DNA of 64,000 nucleotides from Platynereis dumerilii. Lineage: Eukaryota > Annelida > Polychaeta > Phyllodocida > Nereididae. The notes beneath the pieces are model-generated. The model had not been told where the DNA came from, did not search any database, and saw only the letters and a list, made by a program, of their open reading frames with translations. Position 1 is the stretch's first letter; every line of letters starts with the position of its first letter. The stretch is taken from contig JAPTHN010000012.1 of assembly GCA_026936325.1 (NCBI GenBank), positions 38,264,537 to 38,328,536 on the forward strand. The letters are read 5' to 3'. Below, in pieces: positions 35,995-46,670 of this stretch. The position numbers and the translations under genes were made by a program.

Positions 35995-37074
35995 GCGCTC
36001 CCAATTATTATGCAAACATTCTTTTTCGTTATATCTCAAAAAGAAATAATGCTATTTGAATATCCTTCACACATAATGATAAACGTAGCATGGAACTAAT
36101 ATCATGTCAATTTTGTCCAATTCTATTTGCTTTGGAGTTACGCAATATAATGATGTTTGGGGGCGTTGCGAATTATTATGCAAATTCTATAAAAGCAGCC
36201 ATGGCCACTCAAAATGACCCAAACCAATTTGAATATGCCATCAACATATACCCCACAAAGGGAATAGTATAACCATCACCTCAAACATAGCTGCATTCAT
36301 ATCCAAGAAATCCATGTTATTCTCCTGCATTGAAATAGCACTAAAATTACAGTTTTATAACTATAAAAAGCCTATGTTAGCCAGACGAATTGCAAAATCA
36401 TTACCTAACTCATTTTCCACTTTTCTTAGGTTTAGAACTCTCCTGTAAACCAATGGCAATTAAGTTGCACCAATGTATCTGAAAAATATCTTGAAATGAA
36501 TTGAGCGCATCCAATTGCCAATGCTATTCAAATGGGAAACAGAAGTGTGAGTTTTTGATTTGATGTCATATTTTAAAGAGATACCAGATTTGGTGTTTCA
36601 TTGCATAGTATGACTGTAGTGTGCTATAGATATATTCTTAGCTAAACTTTTATTGATATTAATTTTTTTTAAGAGCATGGCAGGCTTCTTTATTGAGAAA
36701 AAAGCCAATTTCAATGGTTTTTCAATGAAGATGTATTATATTGATTTCTTGGTCATGAAGGCATCAATGTTTGAAATGATGGTTCCATTTTTTATTTAGT
36801 GTTATGAGGTATATTCTAATGTCATTTCATAATCAACTTTGTTGATTTTGGGTGGCAATGCATGCTTTTCAAAGAAATTGCATAATAATTGGGAACACCC
36901 AAAAACCTGATTATAAAGCATAACTCCTCACTAAAACAACGGAGTTGGACGAAAGTGACAGAATATTTGCTTCATGGCACACATGTCATTGTGTGTAAAG
37001 GCCATCAAAATAGTGTTATTTCTTTTTGAGATATTGCAAAACAGCCTAGTTGCATAATAATTGGGAACACAGTG
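35995..37074. mobile_element. DNA element with CCCAATTATTATGCAA ends
   Basis: TCCCAATTATTATGCAAAC at 35999 is mirrored by TTGCATAATAATTGGGAACA near 37050. Both arms continue with TATCTCAAAAAGAAATAA. Diverged internal copies of the end motif occur at 36164 (GCGAATTATTATGCAAATTC) and 36875 (TTGCATAATAATTGGGAACA), suggesting nesting or arm duplication. No transposase is recognised. Confidence 0.6.
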
Positions 37075-37925
37075 TAGTTTCTACCATATATATCTATGAG
37101 CCCTTAACTAATTAGCAGCTTGAGTGCCCCTAGTGTCAAGATTAAGTTGACAGTCCCCTATGCTGCTTCGCATTTTCCTTTCGAGGTGCTATGCCCAGTC
37201 ACTGCAATGATCTTTTCTTGCCATAGCAGGTAACTTGCCTGAGTGATTATTAATTATTTCGAGGCTGCATAACTCTAAAATATTTGTGTCTTAATCAAAC
37301 AACACCATGTTAAGAAATTCATCAAAATAGTGTCCAGAAGAACTTATTTATCACCATTCTGTTTCTGATTTATCTTTGTCTGCTTTTGTGCCATCTTTAT
37401 TTTCTTCTTATTTTCCTTTTTCTTCTTATTCATACCTAATTGAAGAAGACTACACTGTAAAATAAGATAAATGAATCCGACAGTTATTATGGGTCAACCA
37501 GAAATGAATTATTTCTTTTCCAGTTTTCACCTGGGCAAAAAAAAAAGTTTTTTCAGATATTCTTGCATTTGAGCAAGATATTTTGCCTTTGTGAATTTTC
37601 AATCCTTCGAACCAGACATAAAGCCACTTAAATTTGAAATAATTTCAAGAAAAAAATTACTTCAAACCAATTTGTGGGATGTTATATGTTCTAGGCATTA
37701 ACAATGACCAATTACTCATGTTTACATATTCCTGTCATTGGTCATTGCATCTGCACTAGTACAGGTCATGAAATACAGAATTAGGCTAATACTTGAAATC
37801 AGGTGCCCTTAACTACACAAAAAGCACTCAGAAAAGTTCCTTGATCTTTCCTGAGTTGAAATACACCAACAGCCTGCCATTGGGTAAACTCTCCATTGAG
37901 CAATGAGGTTCAGTAGTTGAGATGC
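37075..37925. other. Intergenic DNA, nothing recognised
   Basis: Mixed AT-rich sequence without terminal repeats or convincing open frames. Confidence 0.4.
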
Positions 37926-37929
37926 TGGT

Positions 37930-38245
37930 GGCTGGCATGTCCCAGAAAGAGGTTGCATGTCAGAGGGGCTGCTCCGAGCCAGCAATCAGCAAGCTCATGA
38001 CCAAGTTTGGCCTTACAGGCTGAATGAAGGACCTTCCAAAGCAAGGGAGACAATTTCACTACCCATAATCAAGACAGGCACAACATCCATCAGAATCTGG
38101 GTGACTATTTCAAGACCGTTTCAAGACTGCCACATCCACAGCTGCTGAAATTCCAGGCTCTCAAAACCCAAGAGTGAGTGCCAAAACAGTTATGAGATTG
38201 TTCGCTAAGCGCTGTAAGCAGACCTGCCAGCCAGACATCCATGCA
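37930..38245 (+). pseudogene. Tc1-like transposase N-terminal remnant
   Basis: Different frames read GCSEPAISKLMTKFGLTG, MKDLPKQGR and later PGSQNPRVSAKTVMRLFAKR. This order matches the Tc1 transposase paired-like HTH region (xVSRxWxRFxxTGxxxDRPRxGRPxxT) and the second HTH (RxRFxTAxxTAxxxxGxxxPRVSxxTVRRRL). The pieces lie in more than one frame and stops intervene, so this is a dead fossil. The catalytic DDE part is not recognised downstream. Confidence 0.6.
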
Positions 38246-38249
38246 AAAG

Positions 38250-38985
38250 GCCTGTTTTGACAGATCTGTGAACTCTGTATTCTGACCTCCTGATGTTTAT
38301 TCATTATAATGACAGTGAAATTGGTCATCCCAGACGTTGTTTGATCTGATTTGTTGAAAAAGTACGGAATTATAAACTGTTTTCATGTGCCGTCCAGGTA
38401 GTTTTCCTCCAGGACTTCATACCACAGTCTCCTAAAGAAGTGATAACTTGTTTTTGTCCTTCAGTTAATTTTTTATGCCAATAAACTCGGTTGACTTAAC
38501 TGTACAGAGACAGACTAGCTGAATTACCTATCTCTTGCTACACGAAAAGCCTTGAGGTGATATTTCCTTTCTGAAATAGCTAAAATTCCTATCAAATACT
38601 TCAATTACCTAAACATATAAACTAATTTTGTAAAAATTGTATTTTTCCTACATAGTAGGATGTGAACTATATGTAGTTAGCCTTCAGTGGCTGGTAATCT
38701 TGATGCAAATCTCTTCCAAAAAATAGCTGCAGGCATTCAAACTCCAAAGATTACTTTGGCTTCATATATACTTAGGAAGGTGATAGAAGTCAAAAGAAAT
38801 AGCTCATTTTATTGTGATTAGGTGGTCTCTCCAGCCACCCTGGAATCACTTATACTACTTTTTCAAACTGTGTACAGTACAAGCCAAAATAAAGTACTAT
38901 AATCGTAACAGGGAGGAAGAAATAAAAATTAAAAAAACTCCCTTTACCCAAGTGTCTGCATATTGACCAACAAAATGTCTAAAGT
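38250..38985. other. Intergenic DNA, nothing recognised
   Basis: No element ends or protein-like frames are seen. Confidence 0.4.
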
Positions 38986-38989
38986 TGAC

Positions 38990-39315
38990 ATTGTACAATT
39001 TGCAAGGATTTTAAACAATCAAACAAAATGTCCAATTAATTCTGATCATTGCTGGCAGTTTATTACTTCAATCCTTAATTAGTACAGATTAAATAGGCTT
39101 TGCATTGTGTGGCTCCTTCTTCATTGACCAGCCAACAAATATTTTTCTATCTCTGGCTATTTTTAGTTAGCCTATTGAATGCCATTTCCTGTCTGTGAAG
39201 TAAAAACATCCGTTGGTACAGTGATTTACTGTCTGTATTTCATCAACACAATTTTCCTCTACTCTTTACGACACAATGTGCACTTCATTTACAAATATTC
39301 TCAACTTAATTTAAA
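38990..39315. repeat. Dispersed block X, copy 2
   Basis: TTTAGTACAGATTAA-type words, AATGCCATTTCCTGTCTGTG and AAGTAAAAACATCCGTT are shared in order with 41985-42290. Confidence 0.65.
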
Positions 39316-39450
39316 AACACAGTGATTTAGGTTTGCTTTTTTCCCTGAACGTTTTTCTTGAATCATTGTGAATTTCTGGAAATAAAGTGTCATCTTACCA
39401 TCTACAAATATATTTAAATGACATCATGAGCTTTTGTTGAGATGTATTTA

Positions 39451-39710
39451 GGGACCATTCAGAATTTATGACTGGATGGGATGGGAGCTTGCCCGAGGGG
39501 GTACTAACTTTTCACATACGTTTCAAGGGGGGTATTAATATTTGACAACACTTCCAGGGGGTAAGAAATTTTAACGAAGAAAATATGCTATAAAACACAT
39601 GGGGGGGTACTAAAAATCTGCAAGAAACTTAAGGGGGGTATCAATTTTTTATGGGAAATTCCAGCAAAGCTCCCACCCCCCCACCCCAAGTCATAAATTC
39701 TGAACAGTCC
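39451..39710. mobile_element. PIF/Harbinger-type MITE, copy 4 (internally shortened)
   Basis: It starts GGGACCATTCAGAATTTATG and ends in the inverse (AAATTCTGAACAGTCCC). The core is about 150 bp shorter than in copy 2. The right flank does not restore the target triplet, unlike the other copies. Confidence 0.8.
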
Positions 39711-39989
39711 CGGCCTTATTTATTTATTTATCTAAATATATTTATACAGGATTACAATTTCAGCAAAATAAGACTGTTGTAAAAATTGGTCCTGTGACAG
39801 AAAGCTAAAAACAAGTATGTACACAAGAAGTAAGAAGTCTAAAAAGGTATGTCCCTTATCTGCCTTGCAGTATAAGGATGAGAGGCATCCGATGTACTCT
39901 ACACTTTTTCATTACAATGGGACTTTTGTATTGCCCCAAATATATTTTTGCATAGATTTATTCTGAAGATAGGCCACCAGATCAAGATC

Positions 39990-40155
39990 TGACCCTCTCC
40001 ACTAAGTAGCCATCTTATTCAGCACACAATGCCTTTGGAGCCTCCAAATTGGATCAGTCCTCTTCTCTGGCTTTGTTGTTGATTACAGTTACTGGCCGAT
40101 GAAACAAAAAAGCAATGTAGTGATGAGGAACTTCCCTGGGGGAGTAGTCTCAGTG
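39990..40155. repeat. Dispersed block Y, copy 2
   Basis: Partner of 32640-32835, in the same order and orientation. Confidence 0.6.
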
Positions 40156-40297
40156 ACCGTATGAGGTTGTATAAACTTACCTCATTGTGTGCATTTCAAC
40201 TTAACCACTGAAATGAATGCTTGAAGATGATAATTCATTGTTTGCGTGGATTGTTAACTCATTGTTTGTTAAGTTCTCTGTACTTTCTACGCTGTTA

Positions 40298-41979
40298 GGG
40301 AACGTTCAGAATTTATGACTGAGGGGGGGTGGGAGTTTAGCTGGAACTTCCCGTCAAAAATTGATACCCCCCCTGGAGATTCATGCGGATTTTTAGTACC
40401 CCACCCGTAGGTTTCACGCGTATTTTTTAGTACCCCCCTCACCATACAAAGCAATACACACATATATATACTGTTATACAGGGTGACTCAAAAAAAAGTT
40501 CACACTCATTTGAGTGGTCATAAGATAATCAATTTTTCCCACAGGACTTTGATTTATGACTCAATTTGTTGGTAGTTACAACACATTGCATTTGAAAGGC
40601 TGAAACGATAGACATACCTGCATAGCCTTGCTGCTATAACAAAGTGTGAGTTGTCCTTGATTTTTGCTGTGCCTGGTTTAAGAGGATGCATGAATAAGGC
40701 TGTTGAAAATGTCAATACGAGTGGTCTGAGATATAAAAAACTGATTGAAATTTGTTTTACTGATATGTATAGAAGCTTAACACAGGAAAATGTGGTCCTG
40801 CAAACATCAGAACCCCTTAGAATAATGTCAAATGGTAACGCAGGGTATAATATGCCAGGTCTAGGAGAGATTATTTCACATTAGCAGGAAATATTTGAAA
40901 AGTAAAGTCAAAAAGTGTCTTGTAATAAAGTATGGAGGGCTAACATATGCCTTATTCCTTAGGAAGGAATTGCTTTATGTCTATCTCAGAAATTGAGGCA
41001 CACGAAATGGAGTTTTTAGGACTTGATTGGTCATTGTGTGCCACCAATCTCACATTGTGTAGATAATCACTGAGGATGCTTTAATCCAAGTTTTGTAATG
41101 ATATTGACAGGAAATGTAGTTGACATACTACAAAGACCAAAAAATGTTGGTTCAGGACCATGCACATTGTATTAATGGAATTTGGGCAATTACTACCCTG
41201 GTGGTTGATGGACAGCCATATATTTCATTATACATAAAGGAGCTGATAAATATACAGTCAACCTGTATGAATAACACATCAAATCATAGCTGGAGGTGCA
41301 CAAACTATGTTCTGAACATAAATACACATTCCGGCCAGTTAAAACCATGTACAGGATCTCAAAAGAGGTCAGTCAAAATTTCGGTAAATTTTGATCATGA
41401 AGTAATCTTTTCCCACAAAGCCTTGACTATCCGCAGTATGACTAAATCACAATGGCAAATATAAATGGCATTACCTATAAGACATTCAGCCTATCAGCTT
41501 ACTTTTAAAAAATGTTTATGCACGAAACAGACAAAAACTTCGAAGGACATAAATTTCAAGGATATAGGTCACATTAAGGGTCACTCTGAGGTCAATTTTG
41601 CAACTAGGACAAAATTACTTTAACAGTGCTTTGTCAATATGTAGGTTAATCTCCCTGAGTAATTTCATGAAGATTGTGTACTTTTTAGCTTCAATGTGCA
41701 TTGCTAAAATTCATTTACAAAAAGTGTTAACTTTTTTTTGAGTCACCCTGTACACAACCACACGTACAGATTTGCGTCATTTCGCGGACTTTTGCGCGTA
41801 AAAAAGTCCAAATAATGCTTGTTTTTTAACATTTTTTCTTTGTTAAAATGTATAACCCCCCCTTGAAAGTGTTGTCAAAAATTAATACCCCCCCCCCTTG
41901 AAACACGTGTGAAAAGTCAGTACCCCCTCGGGCCTCGGCAAAAACTCCCACCCCCCAGTCATAAATTCTGAACGGTCCC
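40298..41979. mobile_element. PIF/Harbinger-type MITE, copy 5, interrupted
   Basis: The outer ends GGGAACGTTCAGAATTTATG and GAACGGTCCC are intact. The TTA target duplication is at 40295-40297 and 41980-41982. The core is split by a 1272-bp element at 40479-41750; without it the MITE would be about 410 bp, like copies 2 and 3. Confidence 0.85.
40479..41750. mobile_element. 1272-bp TA-flanked element inside the Harbinger MITE
   Basis: The ends CAGGGTGACTCAAAAAAAAG and its inverse continue to about 25 bp. TA flanks at 40477-40478 and 41751-41752. The uninterrupted sequence GTTATACACGGCC at 26668 shows a single TA at the same point, confirming the target duplication. Length, TA target and end sequence fit a Tc1/mariner-type element. 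Short plus-strand frames at 40651-40881 and 41120-41461 show no transposase I recognise, so it is non-autonomous or too decayed. Confidence 0.75.
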
Positions 41980-41984
41980 TTATA

Positions 41985-42430
41985 TTTCTCCCAATTTAGT
42001 ACAGATTAATAGACTTTGCATGGAATGACAAGTGGCTACCTTTTCATTGACCTACCAATGAATAGAGGGCTATCTTTGGCTGTTATGAGGCAGCCCATTG
42101 AAATGCCATTTCCTGTCTGTGAAGTAAAAACATCCGTTAGTGCTGTTATTTATATTTACCTTCTGTATACATAATTGACAAAAACAAGTTTTCCCTTTAT
42201 TCTACTTTACTTGTTGTGCCACTACTCCTTACAACAAAATAAATATACTAGGCACTGCACTTATACAAATATATTATTTTCAATTTCATCTGAAAGCATG
42301 ATCCTGAACTCATCTCATTGTCATATATATATTTCAATTTTTGCATTGTCACACATTTCAATGCAACAAACTTTCATTAATAATTTTTGAGATTTACCAG
42401 AATATTGAAATGGCCATGAATTGACCATAC
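41985..42430. repeat. Dispersed block X, copy 3
   Basis: It aligns with 38990-39315 at its left and with 30830-31050 at its right (GAAAGCATGATC, TTTTTGCATTGTCA). Confidence 0.6.
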
Positions 42431-42526
42431 TTGCAGGAAAAGAGTAAAAACTCTCCTTGCCAGCTGATGTTATTGGAGTATATCAGCTTTCACAGTATCC
42501 TTTTACAAAACAATCCAGACGATAGT

Positions 42527-42772
42527 TGGGGGGGGGGTGCTATGGATTTTACCACTGGACAAACTTTTCTGTTTGCTCATGAAGCGTAGACGAAATATTT
42601 TTCCAGACGCGAATTAGAGACAAACCTTTTTTCACGATTGTAACATTACTGTACCCCCCTAGCTGCAGATGGAAACAAACCTTTTTAAATGGGCTAAAAA
42701 AAATTGTTCAGTGTCAAATGGGAAACAAACTTCTTTTTCACCACTAATACAGATTAACCCCCCCCCCCAAAG
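42527..42772. repeat. G/C-run bracketed segment
   Basis: It begins in a run of G (42529-42537) and ends in a run of C (42759-42768), with several AAACAAACCTTTTT repeats inside. MITE-like, family unknown. Confidence 0.35.
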
Positions 42773-43890
42773 ATCAACTGGTTGGCCCCAAACAGACTCC
42801 CCGTATCACTGTGCCCAAACTTCTGTCTCAAATCATGAAGGAATATCTTACATAAATAATTTGACGATCTTAAGGTGGCTGCATCAACAGCGTTACACAA
42901 GTGATGTGTCTTCTGCTGGCTTCACCATAATGTTTCATGCAAGAGTTTTCAATATTACAGTACAAGCCAATGAAAACTTTGGTCAAATTTTTTTTTTTTG
43001 TTAACCGAGTAATTAACCGATATCCAGACAGATAAGATCAACAAATATTTCTTGATTGCCACAGGAAGCTTCTTTCAAAAGGAGGAAATGGCAACATTTT
43101 TCAATGGAAAAACTAATCTTATGTTGTCGAAAATACAGGGAATCGTGCTAGCCGGAGCTTTAAAATCAACAATGACAAATAGGCCGTGTGATGCAGTAAA
43201 AACGTTTCAGCTTCAGAAATAATCTTTTTTTTAAGTAATGAGTAATCACAAGCTAATCTTACCTGTTTTCGGCATCCTAATCTGTTGCTTTTATCATTAG
43301 ATTTTACTATTTAAAGTAATTTCTACTGTTTGATGTCTTATAAACTTTCGAAGTGTTTGATGAAACTATCAGTCAACACGCGAAATAATGTTTGGCCCGA
43401 TTGCTCTCCGCATCTACAAGTTGCACAATTGAGAAAAACACACTTACAGGTAGATGAGCTAATTTGTATTTTGTTTTGAAATTTACATTTTCACGCCAGT
43501 TTTTCTATTTCAAAAGTGACTGACTGTAGTACCTCCTGACTCCTGTTGGGACCATAATAGACAAACCTGATTGCTAAAATATATCTCTCCAGTCCTAAGC
43601 TCCATGTTCTTAAATTCTCCCCTATATTTAGGAAAAAACAACAGAAAAGACGCTCAACTAGTTTTTTACGCTTTCAAAGTTATTTTCTTTTAGTCAATTT
43701 CATGTGTCATTGCTCAATTCCCACAAGTGCTCATGCTGTGATACAGTACACTGCATCTATAAGTTGTTGAAGCAGCACAAATTGATTTTTTTCTTCTTTC
43801 CTCTTGCTGCCTTTTTTGGTTGTTTTTACTAGTTTTATTTAATGTGTCTTTGCATACTAAGTTGCTAGACTTGACTAACAGCCGACGAAT

Positions 43891-44081
43891 CAGTGGCGTC
43901 CCTATGGGGGGGCACGGGGGGGCACATACCCCCCCATATTGGACCTGTGCCCCCCCAGGTGCCCCCCATAAGAACTTTCCAACTCTGGCTAAAATATACA
44001 ATTAGTATAGTGGGTGCCCCCCAGAGAATTGTGTGCCCCCCCAGGTGCCCCCCCGCTCGAGACCCCCTAGTTACGCCACTG
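43891..44081. mobile_element. hAT-type MITE with CAGTGGCG ends
   Basis: 191 bp starting CAGTGGCGTCCCTA and ending TAGTTACGCCACTG, with C and G runs internally. It is flanked by a perfect 8-bp duplication CGACGAAT (43883-43890, 44082-44089). It is absent from the right unit of the segmental duplication, so it inserted after that duplication. Confidence 0.85.
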
Positions 44082-44280
44082 CGACGAATGACAAGTGCTT
44101 GGAGAATTTCACTGACATGTTCCTTCCAAGCCCATATCCCTATATAAGGCATTTTGCTCTCTGTGACTCATTTATGAGCAATTTGTGAGGTCATATCCTG
44201 TACTTTTAATGTTATTAGGAACATTCATTCAACCTGTCACAATGTCACAACACTCGTCAGTGAGGTCACAAGCAACTCAA

Positions 44281-44524
44281 CACTCTAAAAAATGTTGGGA
44301 CAAAATTGGTTTTTTAGATTCAAAATGGTTTTTTGAAAAACCAAATTTCAATGCAAAAAACCAACATGGATTTTTTTTTAAAAACATGGATTTTTTTTTT
44401 TTAAATGCGAAACCAAAATGGATTTTTAAAAAAAATCCATGTTGGTTTTTTGCATTGAAATTTGGTTTTTCGAAAAACCATTTTGAATCTAAAAAACCAA
44501 TTTTGTCTGAAATTTTTTAGAGTG
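44281..44524. mobile_element. Palindromic MITE with CACTCTAAAAAA ends
   Basis: The left arm (CACTCTAAAAAATG, then AAATTGGTTTTTTAGATTC) and its inverse pair across about 244 bp around a T-run/A-run centre. Predicted fold is a near-complete hairpin. No clear target duplication was resolved. Confidence 0.7.
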
Positions 44525-44668
44525 AACGACAAATTAACAGTTCATTTCAATGCAATGGATAGGTCCTGTTGTGAGGTCACTGATAGCTACAAACAGCTGA
44601 ATGTAAAAACAAAAATTCTCATCATTCTTCGACTTTAATATGAGGTAACATCATGGGTGGGGGCTGTA

Positions 44669-44725
44669 TATCCCTGGTATAGTCACCCAAGATATACGGG
44701 GTCGAGGGTGACTATACCAGGGATA
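44669..44725. repeat. 20-bp perfect inverted repeat, loop about 17
   Basis: TATCCCTGGTATAGTCACCC pairs with its exact inverse at 44706-44725. TATATCCCTG words recur at 45238, 45272 and 45318. Confidence 0.8.
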
Positions 44726-45479
44726 TCACTGTAAAACAGTTCGAAGTACTTAATGTGAATGCAGCTGTGTTACAAAAAAATCAATACTCTTAAATGCATG
44801 GCAGCACTTAATTGTCTTAAATCACAACAATCAGTAAATATGCTGGTATCTACATGCTAATAAACATGATATATAGCATCCTCCCATAGCAGGGCTCTTT
44901 TACACTCGCCCTGCCAATGAGTGCCATAAAGTTCTGAAGTTTTCAAGTCATTTAACAGCTTTTTTCCGGCGTGATTTAAGTGATTGTTTATGGTTTTCTA
45001 CCAAGAAACTAATTGAAACAACAAACAGAAAACAATGAAACACTCAAGCATTCTTTCAATTGCTTTGAGACAACTGAAACTGTTAATTATGTATGTCACA
45101 CCGGAGGAAAGGTAATCTTTGTGTTACAACTTCACCAAAAAGCATATCATGTGGTCAGGGTAAGCTTTACAAGCTTACACTGAGAAGTGAGGATGATATA
45201 TAGGGGCACTGTTGTCTTCTGATTGGTCAGTTCCGGTATATCCCTGTCTAGCTCATTATCTTTCAGTATATCCCTGCTGGCTAATTAGCCAAAAAAATTT
45301 GATTGGTTGAATTAAATATATCCCTGTTTCTTTGTTTTATTTCTCTCTCTCGATCAGTATTGACCAGGGAAAAGCTCAGTATATGAGGGACGAAAGTTGG
45401 CTAGACATGGGATAAACAAGAATATCCACCTCCCTCAACTACTGATGCAGTGTATATATGTGGTACAGACTTGTACAAT

Positions 45480-45715
45480 AGGTTGTTCAATGTTCACAGC
45501 AATTGCCCGGAGCGATGGGTTGGGGCCTGTGCTGGCCAAAACCTTCTCAGGCTGCAGTGGCCAAATGTAACTGGCAGTTTCCTACGATCTCCTGCACTTC
45601 CTTGTGCCTGCTCTATTGGGATGGATCGGAGATGGATAATGCTGGAGTAATAACACAGTAGTGTGATTTTGTTATCAGTCTGTGCCTGTTACATAGCAGG
45701 TGGAAAAACCTTTTG
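45480..45715. repeat. Well-conserved core of the segmental duplication, left
   Basis: Around 235 bp (from TTGCCCGGAGCGATGGGTTG to AAAAACCTTTTGGA) stays far more similar to 48745-48965 than the flanks do. A frame reading CPERWVGACAGQ is common to both copies, but the frame is lost after about 20 residues in the right copy, so a protein role is unproven. Confidence 0.55.
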
Positions 45716-46621
45716 GAATATTGATTATTAATGGGTGAGTTTCTTTTCTTTTTTGTTTTTACTATTTCTTCTAAATTTTGACTCTCATTAATATCAAAGT
45801 ACTATGAAATAATGGTTTTTTTTTATTTGGGAAGAAAAAATTAAATAACTCATTAAAGCACGTGTATTGCTTATTGTCTATTTTAACAGTAAGGGTACAT
45901 GATGATGGTTTACCTACTACATTGTATTTCAATACACATTATGTTAGTGCTTGAATTTTATGGTAATTAGTCATGTTTATGCATAAGAAAGTTGCATACT
46001 GATTATAGTTGGAGTAGTGTTTCTATTTTGCCTGTATTCTTAATCATTATTTAACTTTTAAGTAGACTGGTAGACTTTGAACTGGTAGACTCATCGAAAG
46101 TCAACAAATTTACTTATTATTCTATGATTGTTACGGACGTTTTGACTATGTAGTATTTACTATATAATAACTTTCTGTTTGAAACCGGTGCTAATTTTTT
46201 CGTTGCATTTATAAATCAATAGCTTTCCAATCATGTAGGCCTATGAAGGTAAAACTGAGTTCTCCCAAATCTTCATTGTAAAATTCATTACATTTAGTTC
46301 CAAAATGTTTAATTATTGTCATAACACAGAAAAAAAGGTTCAACCTGATCGCTAAAAGAGTTATCATTATCATATTATGACATTTAATAACCCACAGATG
46401 GTTTCTGTTGTGCACTCATTCTGTCCATTTAATGTTACATACATTTTGTATAATGAGTATCCAATTCACTGTATTGATGAGACACATATCTCAATGTTGA
46501 AAAATTTGTGTAGGCTTACCTTTGTTACACTTTATAGTAAGTGGTAAAGCGAAGTTTGAGTCTCTTTGCCGTGTTACAAGTACGTTTGCGAGTGGGGCAT
46601 GGGCTATGCCAGTTATAATCA

Positions 46622-46670
46622 TCAGTGGCGTAACTGGGGGGTTTCGAATGCGGGGGGGGCACCTTAGCGG
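46622..46670. mobile_element. Lone CAGTGGCGTAACTGGGGGG end
   Basis: It resembles one end of the hAT-type MITE at 43891-44081. No matching inverse end was seen nearby. Confidence 0.4.

Larger units (their letters stand above)
42800..46150. repeat. Tandem segmental duplication, left unit
   Basis: Ordered matches to the right unit (46790-50270): the TACATTGACAGCGTTACA-type segment (42880), ATATCCAGACAGAT-AGATCAAC (43020), GTTTGGCCYGATTGCTC (43390), TTTCATGTGTCATTGCT (43698), TTGCCCGGAGCGATGGGTTG (45504) and TTCTATGATTGTTACGG (46115). Units are about 3.4 kb apart and diverged by point changes and insertions. Confidence 0.7.

Noticed and set aside
45450-45650. 66-codon frame sharing CPERWVGACAGQ with 48632-48817
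   Set aside because: The frame is not kept beyond about 20 residues in the second copy; treated as a conserved repeat core rather than a gene.
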